Made by a program: the position numbers and the translations under genes. The notes under the pieces are model-generated. The model was not told the DNA's origin. It did no database searches and was given only the letters and a program-made list of their open reading frames with translations. A stretch of 6,680 nt of DNA, taken from Parvibaculum sp049303435 (GTDB taxonomy: Bacteria > Pseudomonadota > Alphaproteobacteria > Parvibaculales > Parvibaculaceae). The stretch is taken from the NCBI GenBank assembly GCA_049303435.1, contig JBAQNC010000087.1, positions 1-6,680 of the forward strand, read 5' to 3'. This document shows, in pieces, positions 1 to 6,035 of the stretch (its first letter is position 1; each line of letters opens with the position of its first letter).

Positions 1-251
1 ACCGCATTGAGCGACACGTCAGGAACGGTCTTGCCGAACACCACGTGGAAAGCGAGGAGGTCATCGATCGGCGAGCAGGCATAGCCTGCCGCGCGCGCAA
101 CCTCGTCCGACGACTGCAGCGAAAAACGCGAACCGAACAACGCCTGATAAAGCGCGCGGTCACCTTCATTAAGCGTGCGCGGCGTAGCATGGGTGAGAAC
201 CTGCCCAACGCGGAAATCTTCAAAGAAATTACCCGAATTGGTCTTGCTCAT
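1..251 (-). CDS. mch: MaoC-family mesaconyl-CoA hydratase-like protein, N-terminal 83 codons (3' end outside window)
   Basis: I translated this partial frame directly: it starts at the ATG at 251-249 and runs open to the window edge (83 codons plus 2 nt). It begins MSKTNSGNFFEDFRVGQVL and continues with HATPRTLNEGD, ALFGSRF, a CSPIDDLLAFHVVFGKT stretch and VPDVSLNA. This is the style of the first hot-dog domain of the double-hot-dog MaoC dehydratases of about 340-350 residues that include mesaconyl-CoA hydratase. Those enzymes interconvert mesaconyl-C1-CoA and beta-methylmalyl-CoA in the cytoplasmic ethylmalonyl-CoA pathway. The hydratase catalytic Asp/His pair is not identifiable in the visible part. 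The start overlaps the stop of the upstream CitE-like gene by 4 nt (ATGA), so translation is probably coupled, and the pairing with a malyl-CoA-type enzyme supports the call. An itaconyl-CoA or other enoyl-CoA hydratase of the same fold remains possible. Confidence 0.8.
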   Translation of the reverse strand, partial: MSKTNSGNFFEDFRVGQVLTHATPRTLNEGDRALYQALFGSRFSLQSSDEVARAAGYACSPIDDLLAFHVVFGKTVPDVSLNA

Positions 252-1132
252 GCTTCAAGCTCCGCGATGGCGTCGGCAATGGCGACGGTGCGCTTGGCAA
301 TTTCGGCGTGAAGAATTTCAACCATGCGGCCATCAACTTTCAGCACGCCCTTACCCTTGTTTTCAGGAAGCTCAAACGCGGCAATTGTCTGACGCGCAAA
401 GGCGACGGTTTCTTCATCCGGGGAGAAAATCACATTGCAGGGCGCAACCTGCGAGGGATGGATCAAAGTCTTGCCGTCGAAACCCATATCGCGACCCTGC
501 TCGCAGATAGCAGCAAATCCCTCTTCGTTCTTTATGTCGTTATAGACGCCATCAAGAACGATGATGCCGTAGGCGCGCGCGGCAATGATAGAAAGGCCAA
601 GCGAAGCAAGCATCGGGACGCGGTCCGACGTATGAGCCGCGCGCAATTCCTTGGCGATGTCGTTTGTGCCCATGACCCATACAGTCATGCGCGTCGAGGC
701 GGCCTTGGCCGCAATCGCCTGAATGTTGAGAATCGCCAGTGGCGTCTCGATCATGCACCAGAGTTGCATGGAAGCATCGGCGCCCGCATCGGAAAGCGCC
801 TTGTCGGCGCGCATCACGTCTTCGGCGGAATTGACTTTCGGTACAAGGATCGCATCGGGCTTTGCGGCAACCGCCGCCTTGATGTCGTCCATGCCCCAAG
901 GCGTATCCATGCCATTGACCCGAATGACGAGTTCACGTTTGCCGTAGCCACCTTCCTTGACGGCGGCAACAACCTGCGCACGGGCCTCTTCCTTGACGTC
1001 GGGGGCAACGGCATCTTCCAGATCAAGGATTAAGGCGTCCGCAGACAAGCTGCGCGCCTTTTCGAGAGCCCGCGCATTCGAACCCGGCATGTAAAGAACA
1101 CTACGACGCGGACGGGCAATCATATCGGACAT
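248..1132 (-). CDS. mcl2: CitE/HpcH-family CoA-ester enzyme, Mcl2-like (malyl-CoA thioesterase / beta-methylmalyl-CoA lyase family)
   Basis: A complete 294-residue TIM-barrel protein of the HpcH/HpaI-CitE family. Visible landmarks in order are RPRRSVLYMPGSNARALEKA (7-26), LDLEDAVAP (36-44), the substrate-loop VIRVNGMDTPWG (69-80), VPKV (97-100), MIETPLA with Glu129, MGTNDIAKEL with Asp158 (Glu129 and Asp158 are the expected Mg2+ ligands), DGVYNDIKNEEG (194-205) and IHPSQ (224-228). Family members cleave or hydrolyse malyl-CoA, beta-methylmalyl-CoA or citramalyl-CoA. The length and the motifs MGTND, DGVYN and the C-terminal KVDGRMVE resemble Rhodobacter Mcl2 ((3S)-malyl-CoA thioesterase) more than the longer lyase Mcl1. 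Residue 272 is Glu where lyases usually have the lid Asp. The gene follows asd by 20 nt with a weak GAGAG ribosome site and overlaps the MaoC hydratase gene. ATG at 1132 was chosen because it sits next to that site; the second ATG, codon 4, has none. The family is certain, the exact substrate is inferred. Confidence 0.88.
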   Translation of the reverse strand: MSDMIARPRRSVLYMPGSNARALEKARSLSADALILDLEDAVAPDVKEEARAQVVAAVKEGGYGKRELVIRVNGMDTPWGMDDIKAAVAAKPDAILVPKVNSAEDVMRADKALSDAGADASMQLWCMIETPLAILNIQAIAAKAASTRMTVWVMGTNDIAKELRAAHTSDRVPMLASLGLSIIAARAYGIIVLDGVYNDIKNEEGFAAICEQGRDMGFDGKTLIHPSQVAPCNVIFSPDEETVAFARQTIAAFELPENKGKGVLKVDGRMVEILHAEIAKRTVAIADAIAELEA

Positions 1133-1152
1133 GGGCTCTCTCTTCAGTTGGA

Positions 1153-2175
1153 TCAGGCGGCTTTCTTCAGATAACGCGCTCCGAGAATTTCGGCAATCTG
1201 CACGGCGTTGAGCGCAGCGCCTTTGCGCAGATTGTCAGCGACGACCCAGATCGCCAATCCATTGTCGACAGTCGGATCGACACGGATACGACTGATATAG
1301 GTCGCGAAATCGCCCACACACTCAAGCGGCGTCACATAGCCGCCGTCTTCACGCTTGTCGACGACCAGACAACCCGGCGCTTCCCGCAAGACCTCCCGCG
1401 CTTCATCATCGGAAATCGGGTTTTCAAATTCGATATTGATGGCTTCAGCATGACCAACAAAGACGGGCACACGCACGCAAGTCGCCGTCACCTTGATCTT
1501 GGGGTCGAGCATCTTCTTGGTCTCAACCACCATCTTCCATTCTTCCTTCGTATATCCGTCTTCCATGAAGACATCGATATGAGGAATGACATTGAAAGCG
1601 ATCTGCTTGGTAAACTTCCTGGTCTCGACAGGATCGTTCACATAGATCGCGCGCGTCTGCTCGAAAAGCTCGTCCATGCCTTCCTTGCCAGCACCCGAGG
1701 TAGACTGATAAGTCGAAACGACGACGCGCTTGATCTTGGCAAGATCATGCAAAGGCTTCAATGCAACAACCATTTGTGCGGTCGAGCAGTTGGGGTTCGC
1801 AATGATCATCTTCTTGGTGTAGCCCGCAATCGCATCGGCATTCACTTCCGGCACGATCAGCGGCACATCGGGGTCCATGCGATAGCGGGATGAATTGTCA
1901 ATCATCACGCAACCGGCCGCCGCAATTCTGGGCGCCCATTTTTCTGCGACTTCGGAACCCGCCGACATGAGACAAATGTCAGTACCTGCAAAATCGTAAT
2001 TCTCGAGCGCCTTCACCTTCAGAATCTTGTCGCCATAGGACACTTCCGTTCCCAGACTACGACGGGACGCCAATGCCACGACCTCATCGGCGGGAAACTC
2101 GCGCTCCGCCAGAATGTTGAGCATTTCGCGCCCGACATTGCCTGTCGCACCGACTACGGCAACCTTGTAACCCAT
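1153..2175 (-). CDS. asd: Aspartate-semialdehyde dehydrogenase
   Basis: A complete 340-residue cytoplasmic enzyme that reduces L-4-aspartyl phosphate with NADPH to aspartate semialdehyde, the branch point to lysine and diaminopimelate, threonine and methionine. The N-terminal Rossmann domain begins VAVVGATGNVGREML (5-19). SAGSEVAEKWAP (71-82) and IDNSSRYRM (92-100) follow. The catalytic cysteine is Cys130 in ANPNCST, Gln157 lies in STYQSTSGAG, and the substrate and acid-base residues fall in CVRVPVFVGHAE (Arg235, His242). The length is normal for the bacterial family. It starts 24 nt after the leuB stop with a clear AGGAG and so belongs to the leu operon. The leuCDB-asd arrangement is, as I recall, common in alphaproteobacteria and joins the leucine and aspartate families under one transcript. 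Nothing is truncated or missing. Confidence 0.98.
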   Translation of the reverse strand: MGYKVAVVGATGNVGREMLNILAEREFPADEVVALASRRSLGTEVSYGDKILKVKALENYDFAGTDICLMSAGSEVAEKWAPRIAAAGCVMIDNSSRYRMDPDVPLIVPEVNADAIAGYTKKMIIANPNCSTAQMVVALKPLHDLAKIKRVVVSTYQSTSGAGKEGMDELFEQTRAIYVNDPVETRKFTKQIAFNVIPHIDVFMEDGYTKEEWKMVVETKKMLDPKIKVTATCVRVPVFVGHAEAINIEFENPISDDEAREVLREAPGCLVVDKREDGGYVTPLECVGDFATYISRIRVDPTVDNGLAIWVVADNLRKGAALNAVQIAEILGARYLKKAA

Positions 2176-2183
2176 GAGTGCTT

Positions 2184-2188
2184 CTCCT
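2184..2188 (-). promoter_or_regulatory. Shine-Dalgarno of asd
   Basis: AGGAG on the minus strand lies 8 nt before the ATG at 2175. It is in the short leuB-asd gap and supports this start, which places the Rossmann glycine motif at the expected residues 9-15. Confidence 0.85.
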
Positions 2189-2199
2189 GACGGTGACGT

Positions 2200-3309
2200 T
2201 TAACCGTTCAACCGATCGAGTTCTTTCAAGATGGCGTCGCCCATTTCAAGGGTGCCAACTTTCGTCTTGCCTTCTTGCATGATGTCGCCCGTGCGAAGCC
2301 CATTGGCGAGCACCGCATCGACAGCCTTTTCCAGCATGTCCGCGCAAGCGCCGCGATCGAAGGTGTAACGCAGCGCCATAGCGAACGAGAGGATCGAGGC
2401 GATGGGGTTCGCCGCGCCTGTGCCCGCAATATCAGGCGCCGAGCCATGGACCGGCTCATACATGGCGCGCGCCTTGCCATTGGCGTCTTTCGCGCCGAGC
2501 GAGGCGGACGGCAGCATGCCGAGCGAACCCGTCAACATAGAGGCAATATCGGACAACACGTCGCCAAACAGATTATCAGTAACGATCACGTCGAACTGCT
2601 TGGGATTGCGCACAAGCTGCATGGCGCAATTGTCCGCCAGCATGTGCTCGAGTTTTACATCGGAGAATTGCTCTTTGTGCAGCTTGGAGACTTCTTCGAA
2701 CCAAAGGACACCGGACTTCATCACATTACGCTTTTCAACGGACATAACGCGATTGTCGCGCTTGCGGGCGAGTTCGAACGCCACCGCGGCGATGCGACGA
2801 ATTTCGCTCGTCGTATAGACCTGCGTATCAATGCCGCGACGCTCGCCATTACCAAGGTCTTCAATGATCTTGGGCTCGCCGAAATAAACACCACCGGTCA
2901 GCTCGCGCACGATCATGATGTCGAGACCTTCGACGATCTCGCGCTTCAGCGACGAAGCGTCAGCAAGCGCTGCAAAGCAAAGGGCGGGGCGCAGATTGGC
3001 AAAAAGTTCGAGGTCCTTGCGAAGACGCAGCAGACCCGCTTCAGGCCGTGCGTCATAGGGTACATTATCCCACCTGGGTCCGCCCACGGCACCAAGGAAG
3101 ACCGCATCGGCAGCCAGGGCCTTTTCGATAGTCGCATCGGTGATCGCAACGCCATGCGCGTCATAGCAGCAGCCGCCAACAAGATCATGATCAATCTCTA
3201 CAGCGAAATCGCGCTTCTTCGTATACCAGTCAATGACGCGCTCAACCTGACCCATCACTTCCGGGCCAATGCCGTCACCGGCAACAATCAGGATTTTCTT
3301 GGTGCTCAT
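2200..3309 (-). CDS. leuB: 3-isopropylmalate dehydrogenase
   Basis: A 369-residue protein that oxidatively decarboxylates (2R,3S)-3-isopropylmalate with NAD+ to 2-oxoisocaproate, the third step of leucine synthesis, probably as a cytoplasmic homodimer. From the ATG at 3309 it reads MSTKKILIVAGDGIGPEVM. The substrate arginines are seen at Arg97, Arg107 and Arg135, with Tyr142 in GGVYFGEP, Lys193 in VEKRNVMKSG, and the metal aspartates Asp226, Asp250 and Asp254, spaced as in the well-studied Thermus enzyme. The NAD-binding motif EPVHGSAPDIAG (286-297) marks NAD rather than NADP use. An in-frame TTG three codons upstream (3318) is possible, but ATG at 3309 gives the usual N-terminus. Its ribosome site is poor (only GAG about 5 nt upstream), unlike leuC, leuD and asd. 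The gap from leuD is 39 nt and AT-rich. The product is complete and of normal family length. Confidence 0.97.
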   Translation of the reverse strand: MSTKKILIVAGDGIGPEVMGQVERVIDWYTKKRDFAVEIDHDLVGGCCYDAHGVAITDATIEKALAADAVFLGAVGGPRWDNVPYDARPEAGLLRLRKDLELFANLRPALCFAALADASSLKREIVEGLDIMIVRELTGGVYFGEPKIIEDLGNGERRGIDTQVYTTSEIRRIAAVAFELARKRDNRVMSVEKRNVMKSGVLWFEEVSKLHKEQFSDVKLEHMLADNCAMQLVRNPKQFDVIVTDNLFGDVLSDIASMLTGSLGMLPSASLGAKDANGKARAMYEPVHGSAPDIAGTGAANPIASILSFAMALRYTFDRGACADMLEKAVDAVLANGLRTGDIMQEGKTKVGTLEMGDAILKELDRLNG

Positions 3310-3348
3310 AGGTCTCAAACTTTTCTATATCGAAAGAACGGAATTTTC

Positions 3349-3954
3349 TTAAAGCCAGGGCTGCTCGGCGGCGTGACGCTTTTCATATGAAGCGATCTCG
3401 TCGGCCTTCTTCATTGTCAGGCCGACGCCGTCGAGACCTTCGAGCATGCAATGCTTGCGGAAGGGATCGACATCGAACTTGATGACGCCGCCGTCCGGTC
3501 CCTTGATTTCCTGTGCTTCCAGATCAACCGTCACGACGGCATTCTGACCGCGCTCGGCGTCATCCATCAGCTTGTCCACATCGGACTGCGGCAGGATGAT
3601 CGGCAAAATGCCGTTCTGAAAACAATTGTTGTAGAAGATGTCGGCAAAGCTCGCGGCGATAACGCATTTGATGCCGAAGTCAGCCAGCGCCCAAGGCGCA
3701 TGCTCGCGCGATGAACCGCAACCGAAATTCTCGCCCGTCACGAGAATCTGCGCATGGCGATAAGCAGGCTTGTTGAGCACAAAGTCAGGGTTCTCGTTGC
3801 CCTTGTCGTCGTAGCGCATTTCATCGAACAGATTTTTGCCGAGCCCCGTGCGCTTGATCGTCTTCAGGAACTGCTTGGGGATGATCATATCGGTATCGAT
3901 ATTGATCAGCGGCAACGGAGCCGCAACGCCTGTGAGTTTGTTAAACTTATCCAT
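3349..3954 (-). CDS. leuD: 3-isopropylmalate dehydratase small subunit
   Basis: A 201-residue small (swivel-domain) subunit of isopropylmalate isomerase, which with LeuC converts 2-isopropylmalate to 3-isopropylmalate through isopropylmaleate. Diagnostic motifs are INIDTDMIIPKQFL (17-30), the substrate loop GENFGCGSSREHAPWAL (74-90), FADIFYNNCFQNGILP (103-118) and the C-terminal DPFRKHCMLEGLDGVGLTM (163-181) with YEKRH near the end. The length matches the bacterial type of about 200 residues. It starts 12 nt after the leuC stop, with the Shine-Dalgarno overlapping that stop codon, so coupled and stoichiometric expression with LeuC is likely. No anomaly is seen. Confidence 0.98.
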   Translation of the reverse strand: MDKFNKLTGVAAPLPLINIDTDMIIPKQFLKTIKRTGLGKNLFDEMRYDDKGNENPDFVLNKPAYRHAQILVTGENFGCGSSREHAPWALADFGIKCVIAASFADIFYNNCFQNGILPIILPQSDVDKLMDDAERGQNAVVTVDLEAQEIKGPDGGVIKFDVDPFRKHCMLEGLDGVGLTMKKADEIASYEKRHAAEQPWL

Positions 3955-3962
3955 TGGGGCGT

Positions 3963-3968
3963 CTCCTT
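3963..3968 (-). promoter_or_regulatory. Shine-Dalgarno of leuD overlapping the leuC stop
   Basis: The minus strand reads TAAGGAG, so the AAGGAG core shares two bases with the leuC TAA stop (3969-3967). It lies 8 nt before the leuD ATG. A ribosome ending leuC would therefore sit on the leuD initiation site, a layout expected for translational coupling of two subunits of one enzyme. Confidence 0.85.
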
Positions 3969-5373
3969 AGTTCAGTTCGCGAAAATCGACAAAGTGACCG
4001 GCGATCGCCGCCGCCGCCGCCATTTGTGGCGAGACCAGATGCGTGCGACCGCCACGGCCCTGACGACCTTCGAAGTTACGGTTGGATGTCGAGGCGCAAC
4101 GTTCGCCCGGCGCGAGCTTGTCCGCATTCATCGCCAGACACATGGAGCAGCCCGGTTCGCGCCATTCAAAACCCGCTTCGACAAAAATCTTGTCGAGGCC
4201 TTCGGCTTCCGCCTGTTCCTTCACAAGCCCCGAACCCGGTACGACCATCGCATTGACGGCGGCGGCAACCTTGTGCCCCTTGGCGACAGCCGCCGCCGCC
4301 CGCAGATCTTCGATGCGACCATTGGTGCATGAACCGATGAACACACGGTCAATCTTCACATCCGTGATCGGCGTTCCGGCGGTGAGGCCCATGTAAACGA
4401 GCGAGCGTTCCAGCGCATTGCGCTTGCCTTCGTCAGCAACCTTGGAAGGGTCCGGCACGCGATCCGTGATCTTGATCACATTTTCCGGGCTGGTGCCCCA
4501 GGTGATCATGGGCGGGAGGTTCGCGATGTCGATGCTGATTTCCTTGTCGAAATGCGCACCTGCGTCAGACGGCAGCGTCAGCCAATAGGCAGCCGCCTTT
4601 TCCCAGTTCTCGCCCTTGGGCGCCATCGGACGGCCCTTGAAATAGGCGATGGTCTTTTCATCCGGCGCGATCATGCCGGCGCGCGCGCCTGCTTCGATGG
4701 TCATGTTGCAGACCGTCATGCGGCCTTCCATCGACAGATCGCGGATCGCCTGACCGGCATATTCGATGACATAGCCTGTGCCACCGGCGGTGCCGATATG
4801 GCCGATTATGGCAAGCGCAATATCCTTGGCGGTGAAGCCTTCCGGCGCCTTGCCTTCGACATTGATGCGCAGGTTCTTGGCCTTCGCCTGAATGAGCGTC
4901 TGGGTCGCCAGCACATGCTCAACTTCCGACGTGCCAATGCCATGGGCCAGAGCGCCGAATGCGCCATGCGTCGAGGTGTGGCTGTCGCCGCAGACGATCG
5001 TGGTGCCCGGCAGCGTGAAACCCTGTTCCGGTCCGACGATGTGAACGATGCCCTGACGCTTGTCGTCCATTTCCAGATATTCAATACCGAAGGCCTTGGC
5101 ATTGTCGTCCAGCGTCTGCACCTGGATGCGGCTCTCTTCGTCGGCGATGCCCTTCGAGCGGTCGGTTGTCGGCACGTTATGGTCGGCAACAGCCAGCGTC
5201 TTCTCTGGCGCATGAACCGTACGGTGCGCCAGACGCAGACCTTCGAAAGCCTGCGGGCTCGTCACTTCGTGGACGAGATGACGGTCAATATAGAGGAGAC
5301 CCGTGCCGTCTTCCTGCATCTCGACGAGATGAGCGTCCCAGATTTTGTCGTACATGGTGCGCGGTGCAGCCAT
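3967..5373 (-). CDS. leuC: 3-isopropylmalate dehydratase large subunit
   Basis: A 468-residue aconitase-superfamily subunit carrying the catalytic [4Fe-4S] cluster of isopropylmalate isomerase, partner of LeuD in leucine synthesis. It begins MAAPRTMYDKIWDAH, the usual LeuC start. YIDRHLVHEVTSPQAFEGLR (28-47), DHNVPTTD (64-71) and VCGDSHTSTHGAFGALAHG (127-145) follow. The cluster ligands are seen as Cys349 in IGSCTNGRIEDL and Cys409 and Cys412 in EPGCSMCLAMN, followed by STSNRNFEGRQG (429-440). The length agrees with the 465-470 residues of the bacterial enzyme. An in-frame ATG at codon 7 is rejected because AGGAG sits 8 nt before the first ATG. It is the first gene after the rplS terminator, hence presumably the first gene of the leu-asd-mcl-mch transcript. 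The short leader holds no run of leucine codons, so classical leucine attenuation is not seen here. Confidence 0.98.
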   Translation of the reverse strand: MAAPRTMYDKIWDAHLVEMQEDGTGLLYIDRHLVHEVTSPQAFEGLRLAHRTVHAPEKTLAVADHNVPTTDRSKGIADEESRIQVQTLDDNAKAFGIEYLEMDDKRQGIVHIVGPEQGFTLPGTTIVCGDSHTSTHGAFGALAHGIGTSEVEHVLATQTLIQAKAKNLRINVEGKAPEGFTAKDIALAIIGHIGTAGGTGYVIEYAGQAIRDLSMEGRMTVCNMTIEAGARAGMIAPDEKTIAYFKGRPMAPKGENWEKAAAYWLTLPSDAGAHFDKEISIDIANLPPMITWGTSPENVIKITDRVPDPSKVADEGKRNALERSLVYMGLTAGTPITDVKIDRVFIGSCTNGRIEDLRAAAAVAKGHKVAAAVNAMVVPGSGLVKEQAEAEGLDKIFVEAGFEWREPGCSMCLAMNADKLAPGERCASTSNRNFEGRQGRGGRTHLVSPQMAAAAAIAGHFVDFRELN

Positions 5374-5451
5374 TTATCTCTCTCCTGTTTCGCGCGGTGC
5401 GCCAATGCTGGAGCGTCGCGAATGTCTCAAGTCAAAAATTCACAAGGCGGC
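5374..5451 (-). promoter_or_regulatory. leuC leader and presumed promoter region
   Basis: This is the only sequence between the rplS terminator and leuC, so the operon promoter should lie here or inside the terminator region. I see a -35-like TTGACT at 5435-5430 (directly followed by TTGAGA-like sequence), but no convincing -10 hexamer at 16-18 nt. The leuC Shine-Dalgarno AGGAG is at 5386-5382, 8 nt from the ATG. I see no operator palindrome. The promoter call rests mostly on position. Confidence 0.35.
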
Positions 5452-5492
5452 AAAAAGCAAAAAAGCGGGCCGGGGCTTGAGGCCCTGCCCGC
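5452..5492 (-). terminator. Rho-independent terminator after rplS
   Basis: On the minus strand a 28-nt stem-loop (5492-5465) has a 6-bp GCGGGC/GCCCGC outer stem, one mismatch, 3 more G-C pairs and a loop of about 8 nt. It is followed at once by six T (5464-5459) and, after GC, five more T. It begins 38 nt after the rplS stop and ends the trmD-rplS transcription unit before leuC. On the plus strand the flanking T-run is weak (TTCTTT), so it is best read as one-directional. Confidence 0.88.
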
Positions 5493-5506
5493 TTCTTTCA
5501 TCTCTA

Positions 5507-5523
5507 TCCGTAAAGAATACGGA
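5507..5523 (-). other. Small hairpin between rplS stop and terminator
   Basis: TCCGTA and TACGGA form a perfect 6-bp stem with a 5-nt loop, 7 nt after the rplS stop and just before the terminator. It could protect the 3' end of the rplS mRNA or assist termination, but the stem is short and chance is possible. Confidence 0.4.
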
Positions 5524-5530
5524 GGAAAGC

Positions 5531-5923
5531 TTAGGCCGCGCCGGAGGCTGCTGCACGACGCTTGAAATCCTGCTTCTCGACAATACGAGCGGACTTGCCA
5601 CGACGGCCACGCAGATAATAAAGCTTCGCCCGGCGCACACGGCCACGACGAAGCACCTTAATGCTGTCGATCATCGGGCTGTAAAGCGGGAACACACGTT
5701 CGACGCCTTCACCGTAGGAAATCTTGCGAACCGTGAAGTTCTCGTCGATGCCGCCGCCTGAGCGCGCGATGCAGACGCCTTCATAGGCCTGAACGCGTGA
5801 GCGCTCGCCTTCGACAACCTTCACGCTGACGATCAGCGTGTCACCCGGACCGAATTTGGGAATTTCCTTACCGGCGGTAAGCGATTCCATCTGGTCCTGA
5901 TTAAGCTGTTCGATGATATTCAT
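5531..5923 (-). CDS. rplS: 50S ribosomal protein L19
   Basis: A 130-residue ribosomal protein located at the 30S-50S interface of the ribosome. It begins MNIIEQLNQDQMESL, and the family signatures are FGPGDTLIVSVKVVEGER (24-41), VQAYEGVCIAR (44-54), FTVRKISYGEGVERVFPLYS (63-82) and GRVRRAKLYYLRGRRGKSAR (93-112). It is some 15 residues longer than E. coli L19 (115) because of an Ala/Arg-rich C-terminal tail, which is normal for alphaproteobacterial forms. It follows trmD after a 112-nt spacer with hairpins, matching the conserved rpsP-rimM-trmD-rplS order (the first two genes would lie beyond the right edge). GAGG 8 nt before the ATG supports the start. Its mRNA ends at the terminator 38 nt downstream. 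Confidence 0.98.
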   Translation of the reverse strand: MNIIEQLNQDQMESLTAGKEIPKFGPGDTLIVSVKVVEGERSRVQAYEGVCIARSGGGIDENFTVRKISYGEGVERVFPLYSPMIDSIKVLRRGRVRRAKLYYLRGRRGKSARIVEKQDFKRRAAASGAA

Positions 5924-5931
5924 GTCTTAAA

Positions 5932-5935
5932 CCTC
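5932..5935 (-). promoter_or_regulatory. Shine-Dalgarno of rplS
   Basis: GAGG lies 8 nt before the rplS ATG at 5923 on the minus strand. It is outside the three upstream hairpins, so it would be open unless longer-range pairing occurs. Confidence 0.7.
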
Positions 5936-5954
5936 GGATATGCAGGCGTCCGGC

Positions 5955-5969
5955 GGTCTCTCAGAGACC
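5955..5969 (-). repeat. Hairpin C in trmD-rplS spacer
   Basis: GGTCTC and GAGACC form a perfect 6-bp stem with a 3-nt loop; the whole 15 nt is an inverted repeat around one central base. It lies about 20 nt before the rplS ribosome site. No T-run follows, so it is not a terminator. Confidence 0.55.
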
Positions 5970-5972
5970 CTT

Positions 5973-5987
5973 ACGAGGAACCCTCGT
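5973..5987 (-). repeat. Hairpin B in trmD-rplS spacer
   Basis: ACGAGG and CCTCGT form a perfect 6-bp stem with a 3-nt loop, only 3 nt from hairpin C. A 7-nt direct repeat (CCGGACG on the minus strand, 5991-5985 and 5953-5947) brackets hairpins B and C and overlaps the edge of B. Confidence 0.5.
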
Positions 5988-6014
5988 CCGGAAGCGGGCT
6001 TCACTAACATACTT

Positions 6015-6032
6015 CAGTCGGACTTGCGACTG
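6015..6032 (-). repeat. Hairpin A just after the trmD stop
   Basis: CAGTCG and CGACTG form a perfect 6-bp stem with a 6-nt loop, starting 3 nt after the trmD TAA stop. It is not followed by T residues, so readthrough into rplS is expected. It may stabilise or mark a processing point between the two cistrons. Confidence 0.5.
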
Positions 6033-6035
6033 TCT

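Noticed and set aside
308..1033. A 241-codon plus-strand frame antisense to the CitE-like gene
   Set aside because: Same reasoning: no recognisable domain and full overlap with a well-supported gene.
3310..3318. TTG at 3318 as the leuB start
   Set aside because: It adds only three residues and has no better ribosome site; the ATG at 3309 gives the usual LeuB N-terminus.
2275..3390. A 371-codon open frame on the plus strand, antisense to leuB
   Set aside because: It runs opposite to a complete enzyme with all catalytic residues, has an Arg/His/Gly-rich composition with no recognisable motif, and is explained by codon-position bias of the gene on the other strand.
5427..5501. A 24-codon minus-strand frame (starting MKEAGRASS) spanning the rplS terminator, considered as a leucine leader peptide
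   Set aside because: Only three scattered leucine codons, all within or after the stem-loop rather than before it, with a weak ribosome site. It does not fit an attenuator peptide.
4552..5565. A 337-codon open frame on the plus strand, antisense to leuC and the leader
   Set aside because: It is a shadow of leuC: no family motif, unusual His/Arg-rich composition, and it runs through the terminator and into the end of rplS, which a real gene would hardly do.
5955..6032. The three spacer hairpins as a terminator of trmD
   Set aside because: None is followed by a T-run, stems are only 6 bp, and rplS is normally co-transcribed with trmD.
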